40,928 nt of DNA, from NCBI GenBank assembly GCA_020442065.1, contig JAGRKZ010000027.1, positions 1 through 40,928 on the forward strand, read 5' to 3'. Of this stretch, positions 17,683 through 25,403 are shown one piece after another (the first letter of the stretch is position 1; the number at the start of each line of letters is the position of its first letter). A model generated the notes under the pieces. The model worked only from the letters and a program-made list of their open reading frames with translations, did not search any database and had not been told where the DNA came from. The translations under genes and the position numbers were made by a program. This DNA is from Bauldia sp. Its GTDB lineage: Bacteria > Pseudomonadota > Alphaproteobacteria > Rhizobiales > Kaistiaceae.

Positions 17683-18764
17683 CCATCCTCCAAATGCAGG
17701 AGCGCGGTCGCTCCCATCAGCAGTGTCACGATTGCGGGAAGCCAAGCGGCAAGCGGCGGAGGCACGATCCCGCCGCTCCCCAAGTCCCACGCAATCTTGG
17801 ACACAACATAAAGCATGAAGCCCACTGCGACGCCAGCCAAAATCATGTTCCCGACCTCGCGGGAACGGGAGAATCGCAGCGATACGATGGCAGCGATCAG
17901 AACCATTGCCAACAGGACAATTGGCCTCGAAAGAAGCGTGTTGTAGCGCAGTTCGTAGCGAGTGGATGGAAGTCCCGCACGTTTGGCGCTGTCGATCAGC
18001 CCCGGAAGCTGCCAGAAGGATATTGCATCTAGGTTATCAAACGTTTCCTGCACCTGGCCCGGGGTCAGCGTTGTCGGCAGACGATAGGTCTCCAGTTTGC
18101 GGGGCTGCTTCTCGATTCGCGTGACCATCGCATCGGTGATTTCCCACGCGCCGGGCGTGTATTTCGCCGTCTTCGCGTCTATGCGTTCCTGAAATGCGCC
18201 GTTCTCGTCAAAGACGAAAGCGGTCACCTCGGAGAGGGTCATGCCGTTGTCCGCGGTCTTCGCCGCGCCAATGATCGACTCGCGACCCTCACCGGCCTGG
18301 CGGATCCACACCGGTCCCGAATTGCCCCGCCGCGGCTTCTTTTCGGTGATGCTGGCGCGGATCTGGTCGGATTGCGACCGGAGTTCAGTCGAAATGGGGT
18401 TGTAGACCGTTGTGGTCAGAATCCCGATCAGCAGTCCCACGATGCAGGCTGGCAGCAGGAATTGCCACGCCGAGATCCCCGCCGCCCGCGCGATGACGAC
18501 CTCAAGCCGACGATTGGCGAGCACGAAGGCCGCGATCGAGCCGAACAGGGTCGTGAAGGGCAGGATGTCCTCGCAGATGCTCGGCACGCGATAGAGAGTC
18601 AACAGGAAGACCTTGATGCCGTCGAAGTCCTTCGCGCCTAGATTTCTGGTGAAGAATTCCAGATAAGTAATTACAAATACGAGGAATACGAAGAAAAGAA
18701 ATATCGCGACGACCAGAACGGTGAACTGGCGCGCGAAGTAGAGGCCGAGGGTCTTGCCGATCAT
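17679..18764 (-). CDS. lptG: LPS export ABC transporter permease LptG
   Basis: One of the two inner-membrane permeases that, with LptF and LptB, pull LPS from the inner membrane. The 361-residue length is typical. It has three N-terminal membrane helices (about 13-35, 62-80, 98-122), a periplasmic beta-jellyroll (about 125-270) and three C-terminal helices (about 275-355). The stretch ILPFTTLFGSIAAFVLANRRLEVVIARAAG contains the coupling helix facing the ATPase. It is 16 bases downstream of lptF and overlaps lptD by four bases, so lptF-lptG-lptD form one operon. Confidence 0.95.
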   Translation of the reverse strand: MIGKTLGLYFARQFTVLVVAIFLFFVFLVFVITYLEFFTRNLGAKDFDGIKVFLLTLYRVPSICEDILPFTTLFGSIAAFVLANRRLEVVIARAAGISAWQFLLPACIVGLLIGILTTTVYNPISTELRSQSDQIRASITEKKPRRGNSGPVWIRQAGEGRESIIGAAKTADNGMTLSEVTAFVFDENGAFQERIDAKTAKYTPGAWEITDAMVTRIEKQPRKLETYRLPTTLTPGQVQETFDNLDAISFWQLPGLIDSAKRAGLPSTRYELRYNTLLSRPIVLLAMVLIAAIVSLRFSRSREVGNMILAGVAVGFMLYVVSKIAWDLGSGGIVPPPLAAWLPAIVTLLMGATALLHLEDG

Positions 18765-18780
18765 GGCGCCGATCAGGCCT

Positions 18781-19974
18781 TCACGAGGTTTCGCTCGTCG
18801 CCACCGGCACCCGCCGCCGGCGCCGGAAGATGCCGCGGAAGCCGTCGGCGATCTTTTCGCTGTAGACGATGAGGAAGTCCGGCGCCTTGGGTTGCACGCC
18901 CAGCAGAATCAGGACCGCGCTGCCGACGATTGCCGCGATCGGCACCAGGTACATGGCGATGGGGGTAAGGCCCTGATCGCGGGCGGCAATGCTCAGGACG
19001 AACTCGAACGCCGCCAGAGCAAGGGCCGACACCGCGGCGAGCGCGATCGTCGCGGAGCGTTTTTGCCGTGCTGTCTCGGCCTGGCTGAGGAAGAGGAGGG
19101 GGATGATGGCGAACACGAACGCGTTGATGGGCGTGGTGAATCTGGTGTGGAGCTCCGAAACGAACTGGCTCGGCTGCTTCTGGTAGAGCCGGTCGTCGGG
19201 GTCCGGGCTGAATAGATACCCCGTGGGGCGTTCGTTAGGCAGCAAGACCGGGGCTTTCGAGGGGCTCGAGAACGACGAGAGATCGAACGCATAGGAGGTG
19301 AACTGGATGACCGACAACGACGAATCCGATTCCTTCCGGGTCTGGATAGTACCGTCGCTCATCACGAGGAAGATGCCGAGCGGGCTGTCGAGCACAGCCC
19401 CGCGCTCGGCGATATAGTCGACGGCCTCGTCATTGTCGCGATTGTCGGAGAGGAAGATGCCGCGAAGCGTACCATCCGGCATGCGTTGGCGGAGCTGGAA
19501 ATAGAGCCCGTTCTCGATCTTGACGAACTCGCCCTCCCGCAGGATCGACGTCACCAGGTTGCCGTTGATCTCCGATTTGAGCTCCCGCCAGAGTCGGAGT
19601 GACAGCGGCGACATCCACAGCGTCATGGTCGCCATGAAGACTGCCACGGCAAGCGAGGCCATCAGCACCGGCTTCAGCATCCACCACTGCTTGGTGCCGG
19701 CGGCGTTGATGACAACCAGTTCCGATCCCTGGTTCAGCGAATTGAAGGTGAAGATGACGGCCAGCATCAACGCGATCGGCGCCGTGACGGTGGTCAGCGA
19801 GGGCAGGAGAAGGAGCGTGATCTGGAAGAACGTGATGATGGTCTGACCCATCGCCGATACCAGGTCGAACTGCCGCAGCGCCTGGGTGAGCCAAACGGTC
19901 ATGGTCAGAGCGCCGAACGCCATGAGGAACGCCCGGAGGATCTTCAGGAATATGTAGCTCTGGATCTGCGTCAT
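18781..19974 (-). CDS. lptF: LPS export ABC transporter permease LptF
   Basis: Partner of LptG in the LPS exporter. It has 397 residues from ATG 19974, with N-terminal helices at about 8-30, 45-70 and 90-115, a periplasmic domain (about 120-275) and C-terminal helices (about 285-375). It has the family pattern FNSLNQGSELVVINAAGTKQWWML before the third helix. The C-terminus is Arg-rich (FRRRRRVP). An in-frame ATG at 20016 would add 14 residues; neither start has a strong ribosome site. It is first in the lptF-lptG-lptD-surA-pdxA-rsmA run and divergent from the glycosyltransferase pair. Confidence 0.93.
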   Translation of the reverse strand: MTQIQSYIFLKILRAFLMAFGALTMTVWLTQALRQFDLVSAMGQTIITFFQITLLLLPSLTTVTAPIALMLAVIFTFNSLNQGSELVVINAAGTKQWWMLKPVLMASLAVAVFMATMTLWMSPLSLRLWRELKSEINGNLVTSILREGEFVKIENGLYFQLRQRMPDGTLRGIFLSDNRDNDEAVDYIAERGAVLDSPLGIFLVMSDGTIQTRKESDSSLSVIQFTSYAFDLSSFSSPSKAPVLLPNERPTGYLFSPDPDDRLYQKQPSQFVSELHTRFTTPINAFVFAIIPLLFLSQAETARQKRSATIALAAVSALALAAFEFVLSIAARDQGLTPIAMYLVPIAAIVGSAVLILLGVQPKAPDFLIVYSEKIADGFRGIFRRRRRVPVATSETS

Positions 19975-20072
19975 GAGCCGATCGTTGGCGGGGCGACGCG
20001 TTCCGCCCGCTGTCATTGTCCCTACATTCCAGCGTGCCGACGGGTCGCTGGACACTTTTCCACCGAACGGAT

Positions 20073-21353
20073 ATGGACACAACATGGCGGCGGTTGGGGC
20101 CGGGGCCCGCAAACGTGGCTTTCAAGAGGAAAGCTTCCTTGGCGGATGACGGCTTCGCGGCCCATGAGGTGACCGGGCCGGAGGCGGATACCCCCTCGAC
20201 GGCAGACCGGGATGTTCTGAGCCGAGCCGCGTCGGTGGGAGATTCCCCAGAGCTTCTGCCAGGTTCCGTCTGGCCCGCCGAGATCACCATAGTCATTCCC
20301 ACGCTGAACGAGCGCGACAATGTGCCGGTCCTCGCGGAGCGCTTGGCGACGGCGCTCGAGGGGGTCGCCTGGGAGGCAATCTTCGTCGACGATGATTCAG
20401 GCGACGGTACCATCGAGGTCGTGAAGGAACTTTCGCGCCGGTCGCCGCGAATCAGGGGAATCCGCCGCGTCCACCGGCGTGGTCTCGCCGGTGCGTCGCT
20501 TGAAGGGATGCTCGCGAGCGCCGCCCCCTACGTTGCCTTGATCGACGCCGACCTGCAGCATGACGAGACCCGGCTCCGCGACATGCTCGACATCCTGCGC
20601 TCGGGGGAGGCCGACGTGGTGGTAGCGAGCCGCTACGTCGACTCCAGGGAAAGCGAGGGCCTGAGCCAGGTGCGCCACGCCGGCAGCCGGGCGGCCACAT
20701 GGTTCGCCCAGCGCCTGCTCAAGGCGCCCCTGACCGATCCGATGAGCGGCTTCTTCGCCATCCGTCGCGAAGCCGTCGATCGGGTCGCGCCCAAGCTGTC
20801 GGATCAGGGGTTCAAGATTCTTCTCGATATCCTTGCGAGTGCGCCGGAGCCGTTGCGCGTGCGCGAAGTCCCGTATGTGTTTCGACCCCGCATCCACGGC
20901 GAGAGCAAGCTCGATGCCGCGATCGTTCTCGAGTATCTCGGCCTGATCGTCGCCAAGCTCACCGGCGATCTGGTGTCGATCCGCTTCCTGATGTTCGGGC
21001 TGGTCGGCGCATCCGGCGTCTTTGTCAATCTCGCCGCGCTCTGGGCGCTGCTCAATGCCGGCGTCGGCTTCACGGCGGCACAGTCGGCGGCGATGCTGAC
21101 GGCGATGACGTCGAACTACACGCTCAACAACGCCCTGACCTATCGGGATCGCCGTCGCAGGGGATGGCGGTTCGTCACCGGGCTCCTGATGTTCGCCGCG
21201 CTCTGTAGTGTCGGCCTGGTCGGAGGCGTTGGCGTTTCGACCTTCATCTACGAGCAGGCGCCTCGCTGGTGGCTTGCCGGTCTCGCCGGGGCAGCCGTCG
21301 GGACGATGTGGAACTACGTCACCAGCACGGCTATCACCTGGCGCGGCCGTTGA
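20073..21353 (+). CDS. GT2 dolichyl-phosphate-mannose-synthase-like glycosyltransferase fused to GtrA-like membrane domain
   Basis: A 426-residue two-domain protein. After about 70 low-complexity residues comes a GT2 domain: IVIPTLNE (73-80), DDDSGDG (106-112), the metal-binding DADLQHD (158-164) and DPMSGFF (222-228). This resembles polyprenyl-phosphate sugar synthases (DPM1, GtrB, ArnC). A GtrA-like domain with four membrane helices follows at about 303-424. Such proteins load a sugar onto undecaprenyl phosphate and may help flip it. The next gene, overlapping by four bases, is a GT39 transferase that would use the product. The start is uncertain: ATG 20073 has only a weak ribosome site, and TTG 20016 is also in frame. 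Confidence 0.88.
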   Translation: MDTTWRRLGPGPANVAFKRKASLADDGFAAHEVTGPEADTPSTADRDVLSRAASVGDSPELLPGSVWPAEITIVIPTLNERDNVPVLAERLATALEGVAWEAIFVDDDSGDGTIEVVKELSRRSPRIRGIRRVHRRGLAGASLEGMLASAAPYVALIDADLQHDETRLRDMLDILRSGEADVVVASRYVDSRESEGLSQVRHAGSRAATWFAQRLLKAPLTDPMSGFFAIRREAVDRVAPKLSDQGFKILLDILASAPEPLRVREVPYVFRPRIHGESKLDAAIVLEYLGLIVAKLTGDLVSIRFLMFGLVGASGVFVNLAALWALLNAGVGFTAAQSAAMLTAMTSNYTLNNALTYRDRRRRGWRFVTGLLMFAALCSVGLVGGVGVSTFIYEQAPRWWLAGLAGAAVGTMWNYVTSTAITWRGR

Positions 21354-22837
21354 CCCAGGCCACATTGGAAAGACGCGCCTATCTTGGCGCCGCGGCAATT
21401 GTCCTGGCCCTGACCGCGTACCGGTTCTGGGCCTCGGCCCACATCGGCCTTGCCGCCGACGAGGCCTACTACTGGCTGTGGTCCCGGCGGCTTTCCGGGG
21501 GCTACCTCGACCATCCGCCGATGGTCGCCTGGTGGATCTGGGCGTCGACCGCGGTCTTCGGCGACACCGAGTTCGGCGTTCGTGCCCTGTCGGTGATCTC
21601 GGCCGCGCTGACCTCGGTCGCGATCTTCGCCACGGCTCGCAACCTCGGACCCACCACAGGCCTCGCGGCGCGCGGTGCTGTCTGGTTCAACGCGACGATC
21701 CTCATCGGCGTCGGCGCGATCCTGATCACGCCGGACTCCCCGTCGGTGCTGTTCTGGGCGTTGACGGTCTGGGTGCTTGCCGACATTCGCCGCACCGGTG
21801 ACGGCTGGATGTGGTTGCTGGCCGGCGCCTTCGCCGGACTGGGCTGCCTGTCGAAATACACCAACCTCTTTCTCGGTGCCGGCATCCTGCTCTGGCTGGT
21901 GCTCGACCGAGACGCGCGGCGCTGGTTTCTCAGTCCCTGGCTGTGGGCCGGGGGCGTGGTGGCGGTGCTGGTGTTCCTGCCCGCGCTGCTGTGGAACGCC
22001 GACCACGGCTGGATCTCGTTTGCCAAGCAGTTCGGACGGATTTCCGAAGGCGGCATCAAGCCGGCCTACGTCGCCGAGTACATCGCTTCCCAGTTCGGGC
22101 TGCTCAACCCGATCATCGCGGTCTTCGTCGGACTTGGTGCGTGGCTCGCGGTGCGTGGCTTCGGCCGGCGCGAGCGGACGGAGGAGAGGGCCCTGATCTT
22201 CCTGCTTGTCCTCTGCCTCCCGCTGGTCCTCTACATGCTGGTTCACTCGCTGCACGCCCGGGTTCAGGGCAACTGGCTGGCGCCGGTCTATGCCGGACTG
22301 ATCCTCCTTGCGGTCATCGCCGCCGCGGGAGCCGCATCGCGTTTCATGACGGGCCTCGCCGGTCTCGCTGCGCCGGTCGGGATTGCGATTTCGGTTCTGG
22401 CGCTCGGCTATTTCGCCGCGCCGCTTCCCACCCCCTTCGGGCTGACCACGCCGGCCGAGCGGATGGTCGGCTGGCAGGGTCTCGCCGAACGGATTGAAGG
22501 GCTTCGCAGCGACACCGGCGCGGGATGGATCGCAACGGCCGATTACGGACTGACGGGCGAGCTCGCCTTCTACGGTCCCGGTGCGGCGTTGGTGCAGCAG
22601 GTCGACGAGCGCCAGCGCTATCTCTTCGACCAGGTCGATCCGTCGGTGACGACGGCGTCGGCGATCCTGGTCCTCCCGGAGGAGCGTAGCGACCTCACCA
22701 AGTTTCAGCGCTGCTTCGATTCGCTCGAGCCCCTCGGCTCGGTCCAGCGAGACGGTCCGGACGGCCCGGTGGCGACGTATCTCGTCTGGCTGGCGGACGG
22801 CGCCCGCAGGGATATCCTTCGGCGCGGATGCCGATGA
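21350..22837 (+). CDS. GT39/ArnT-like membrane glycosyltransferase
   Basis: A 495-residue integral membrane protein with about 11-12 helices and a short soluble tail (about 370-495). The first periplasmic loop has DEAYYWLW (38-45) and LDHPPMVAWW (53-62), the acidic signature of the PMT/ArnT superfamily that moves a sugar from polyprenyl phosphate to an acceptor outside the inner membrane. TTG 21350 overlaps the stop of the preceding GT2-GtrA gene (TTGA); no ATG is available near the N-terminus, and a second TTG lies at 21365. The acceptor is unknown; lipid A, another lipid or a protein are all possible. Confidence 0.87.
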   Translation: MTQATLERRAYLGAAAIVLALTAYRFWASAHIGLAADEAYYWLWSRRLSGGYLDHPPMVAWWIWASTAVFGDTEFGVRALSVISAALTSVAIFATARNLGPTTGLAARGAVWFNATILIGVGAILITPDSPSVLFWALTVWVLADIRRTGDGWMWLLAGAFAGLGCLSKYTNLFLGAGILLWLVLDRDARRWFLSPWLWAGGVVAVLVFLPALLWNADHGWISFAKQFGRISEGGIKPAYVAEYIASQFGLLNPIIAVFVGLGAWLAVRGFGRRERTEERALIFLLVLCLPLVLYMLVHSLHARVQGNWLAPVYAGLILLAVIAAAGAASRFMTGLAGLAAPVGIAISVLALGYFAAPLPTPFGLTTPAERMVGWQGLAERIEGLRSDTGAGWIATADYGLTGELAFYGPGAALVQQVDERQRYLFDQVDPSVTTASAILVLPEERSDLTKFQRCFDSLEPLGSVQRDGPDGPVATYLVWLADGARRDILRRGCR

Positions 22838-22939
22838 ACGGTCAAGACACGTGTGGACATTGCAGCCACAACGTCGCAGAGAAGCCAATTCAGGACGACA
22901 GGGACCCTCCGCCGGGCGACTGACACGAAAGGTGAATCG

Positions 22940-24427
22940 ATGACTGATCGCGCCAGCATTTCCTTCACAAAGCCCGTCACCAAGGCGAGCGGTACCCTCG
23001 TGGCGTTTGCCGGCGCCGACCTGACGCTCGGTCCCGCAGCACGCCGCCTCGGCCTTGAGGCGCTGGTGAAACGGGCCGCCGAAACCGCCCGCTTCACCGG
23101 CAAGGCGATGTCGACCCTCGATCTCATCGCCCCGGCCGACGCCGGTCTCGATCGCCTGGTGGTGATCGGCACCGGCAAGCCCGAGGACCTCGACGAGAAG
23201 GATTGGGTTCGCCTTGGCGGCGTGGCGATGGGGGCGATCGGCAAGGCGAAGTCCGCGACGATCGTGCTCGAGCGTCCCGACGGCAGGAAGCTCTCCGGCG
23301 ATCTGGCGGCGGACTTTGCTTTGGGCGTGCGGCTCCGCGGCTACAGCTTCGATAAGTACAAGAAGCCCAAGGAAGGCGAGGGGAGTTCGAAGCCGGTTGC
23401 GGTCAAGATTGCGGTGGCGGAGATGGCCGCCGCCCGCAGCGCCTGGAGCGGGCTTTCCGGTGTGGCGGACGGCGTGGTCCTCGCGCGCGACCTGGTCAAC
23501 GAGCCTGCCAACGTGCTTGGCCCCGTGGAGTTTGCGGCAAAGGCGAAGGCGCTGACCAGGCTCGGCGTCGAGGTGGAGATCCTGGGCGAACGGGAACTGA
23601 AGAAGCTCGACATGGCGGCCCTGCTCGGCGTCGCCCAGGGCTCGGCGCGGCCGCCGCGCGTCGCGATCATGCGCTGGTCCGGCGGCAAGGCCAAGGACCA
23701 GCCGCTATGCTTCATCGGCAAGGGCGTCGTCTTCGACACCGGCGGCATTTCGATCAAGCCGTCGGCGGGCATGGAGGACATGAAGGGCGACATGGCCGGC
23801 GCCGCGGCGGTCACCGGCCTCATGCACGCGCTCGCCGCCCGCAAGGCCAAGACCAATGCCATCGGCATCATCGGCCTCGTCGAGAACATGCCGGACGGCA
23901 ATGCCCAGCGACCGGGCGACATCGTGACGGCCAAGTCGGGCCTGACGATCGAGATCAACAACACCGACGCCGAAGGCCGGCTGGTTCTCTGCGACCTCGT
24001 CACCTATGCCGAGGAGCGGTTCAAGCCGCGTTTCATGATCGACCTTGCGACTCTGACCGGGGCGGTCATCATCGCCCTCGGCCACCATCATGCCGGCATG
24101 TTCTCGACCGACGATGACCTCGCCGTCGCCCTGTCCTCGGCCGGTGCAGCAACCGGGGAACTGGTGTGGCGCCTGCCGCTCGGGGCGGACTACGACAAGC
24201 TGATCGACTCCCGCTTCGCCGACATGAAGAACACCGGCGGGCGTGCCGCGGGCTCGATAACCGGGGCGCAGTTCATCAAGCGCTTCGTCAAGGACACGCC
24301 CTGGGTTCACCTCGACATCGCCGGCACGGCGATGGACTCGCCCAAGACCGAGATCAACCAGTCGTGGGCGTCGGGATGGGGCGTGCGGCTGCTCGACCGT
24401 CTGGTGAAGGACAAGTACGAGCGGTAG
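22940..24427 (+). CDS. pepA: Leucyl aminopeptidase (M17)
   Basis: Cytosolic two-metal aminopeptidase that trims N-terminal residues from peptides. The 495-residue length is typical. The M17 residues are all present: Lys261, Asp266 and Lys273 in [16 protein letters not shown], Asp284, and Asp343, Glu345, Arg347 in NTDAEGR. ATG 22940 has AAAGGTGA just upstream; a longer frame adds 29 unlike residues. It begins 102 bases after the GT39 gene and is followed seven bases later by holC, the same pepA-holC pair seen in many proteobacteria. Confidence 0.97.
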   Translation: MTDRASISFTKPVTKASGTLVAFAGADLTLGPAARRLGLEALVKRAAETARFTGKAMSTLDLIAPADAGLDRLVVIGTGKPEDLDEKDWVRLGGVAMGAIGKAKSATIVLERPDGRKLSGDLAADFALGVRLRGYSFDKYKKPKEGEGSSKPVAVKIAVAEMAAARSAWSGLSGVADGVVLARDLVNEPANVLGPVEFAAKAKALTRLGVEVEILGERELKKLDMAALLGVAQGSARPPRVAIMRWSGGKAKDQPLCFIGKGVVFDTGGISIKPSAGMEDMKGDMAGAAAVTGLMHALAARKAKTNAIGIIGLVENMPDGNAQRPGDIVTAKSGLTIEINNTDAEGRLVLCDLVTYAEERFKPRFMIDLATLTGAVIIALGHHHAGMFSTDDDLAVALSSAGAATGELVWRLPLGADYDKLIDSRFADMKNTGGRAAGSITGAQFIKRFVKDTPWVHLDIAGTAMDSPKTEINQSWASGWGVRLLDRLVKDKYER

Positions 24428-24434
24428 GGGCTCG

Positions 24435-24884
24435 ATGGCCGAGGTCCTGTTCTATCACCTCGACCGGCAGCCGCTCGAACGGGTGCTGCCGGAACTGCTC
24501 GAGAAGTGCCTCGAACGCGGCTGGCGGGCGGTCGTGCAGTTCGGCTCGGAGGAGCGCTGCGCCGCCATCGACGCGCATCTCTGGACCTATCGTGACGAGG
24601 GATTTCTTCCCCACGGCACCGCCCAGGACGGCCAGGCAGAGTCGCAGCCGATCTGGCTGACGGTGCGGGACGACAACCCGAACGGTGCGACGGTCCGATT
24701 CGTCGCCGACGGCTCCGAGCCGCCCGACGCATCCGCCTACGACCGGGTCGTCATGCTCTTCGACGGCAACGACAACGACGCCGTCGACCGGGCTCGCGCC
24801 GTGTGGAAGACGGTCAAGGCCGCGGGCCACGAGGCTACGTACTGGCAGCAATCCGAGCGGGGGCGCTGGGAGCGCAAGGCCTGA
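24435..24884 (+). CDS. holC: DNA polymerase III subunit chi
   Basis: Chi binds single-strand-binding protein and links it to the clamp loader. The protein has 149 residues. It has the chi pattern EVLFYHLDRQPLERVLPELLEKCLERGWRAVVQ at the N-terminus and FLPHG, then DRVVMLFDGNDNDAVDRARAVWK. It starts seven bases after pepA on the same strand, the standard pepA-holC arrangement. The C-terminus ends with a basic stretch (RGRWERKA). Confidence 0.94.
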   Translation: MAEVLFYHLDRQPLERVLPELLEKCLERGWRAVVQFGSEERCAAIDAHLWTYRDEGFLPHGTAQDGQAESQPIWLTVRDDNPNGATVRFVADGSEPPDASAYDRVVMLFDGNDNDAVDRARAVWKTVKAAGHEATYWQQSERGRWERKA

Positions 24885-24895
24885 CGGCGTGATAG

Positions 24896-24928
24896 GATCG
24901 GCCTCAGGCCGGAATTTCACGGCCGATC
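24896..24928 (+). promoter_or_regulatory. Alternative hairpins before the secreted AOC-like gene
   Basis: A perfect 8-bp repeat GATCGGCC (24896-24903) and GGCCGATC (24921-24928) surrounds a third copy of the core, GGCCG (24907-24911). That middle copy can pair with either arm. The structure ends one base before the ribosome site GGGAGG (24930-24935). It may be a holC terminator, or a leader that affects translation of the next gene. No U-run follows. Confidence 0.4.
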
Positions 24929-24942
24929 AGGGAGGTCTCAAA

Positions 24943-25392
24943 ATGACTCGCACGCTTTGCGCCGCCATCGCGCTCGGGATGGCAACCGGGTTGGGCGTAG
25001 GCGCGGCTTCCGCCGCCGATATGGACAAGATCGTGCTCGTCGAGCGCGCCGCAACCGATGTCGTCACCGACACCGGCGAGGCCGGCGACTCCGTGGGCGA
25101 TATCCTGACCTTTGCCAACGAGGTCTACGACGAAGCCAACGCGACGATGAAGGGCACCGACAACGGCTGGTGCGTGCGCACAGTCGTCGGCAAGGCCTGG
25201 GAGTGCTTCTGGACGCTCAGTCTCGCCGACGGCCAGATCACCGTCGCGGGGCCCTTCCTTGATGCCGGCGATTCGGTCCTGGCGATCACGGGCGGCACGG
25301 GCGCGTATGCCGGCGCCGGGGGCGAGATGCAGCTCCACGCTCGTAACGACGAGGGCAGTGAGTACGACTTCGTCTACGTGCTGAGCCGCTGA
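24943..25392 (+). CDS. Secreted dirigent/allene-oxide-cyclase-barrel-like protein
   Basis: A 149-residue protein with a clear signal peptide (about 4-24, cut after ASA). The mature part resembles the lipocalin-like AOC/dirigent barrel: GDSVGDILTFANEVYD near the N-terminus, a Trp-Cys pair (GWCVRT, WECFW; C77 and C88) that may form a disulfide, LADGQITVAG, and the signature AITGGTGAYAGAGGE (114-128). In plants such folds guide radical coupling or cyclise allene oxides; the bacterial members have no established function. The start has an excellent ribosome site (GGGAGG, seven bases before ATG). Family assignment is by motif only. Confidence 0.75.
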   Translation: MTRTLCAAIALGMATGLGVGAASAADMDKIVLVERAATDVVTDTGEAGDSVGDILTFANEVYDEANATMKGTDNGWCVRTVVGKAWECFWTLSLADGQITVAGPFLDAGDSVLAITGGTGAYAGAGGEMQLHARNDEGSEYDFVYVLSR

Positions 25393-25403
25393 CCGTCGTC
25401 AGC
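25388..25403. terminator. Hairpin holding both stop codons of convergent genes
   Basis: A perfect 6-bp stem GCTGAC / GTCAGC with a 4-base loop. The left arm contains the stop codon of the AOC-like gene and the right arm that of the ABC-F gene. It may end transcription in both directions. No U-run is present. Confidence 0.4.

Noticed and set aside
16093..17811. A 572-codon plus-strand frame opposite lptD
   Set aside because: Antisense to a full-length LptD. It has no ribosome site and no recognisable motif.
22850..22870. ACACGTGT palindrome upstream of pepA as an operator
   Set aside because: Only eight bases, without a second copy or a nearby promoter.
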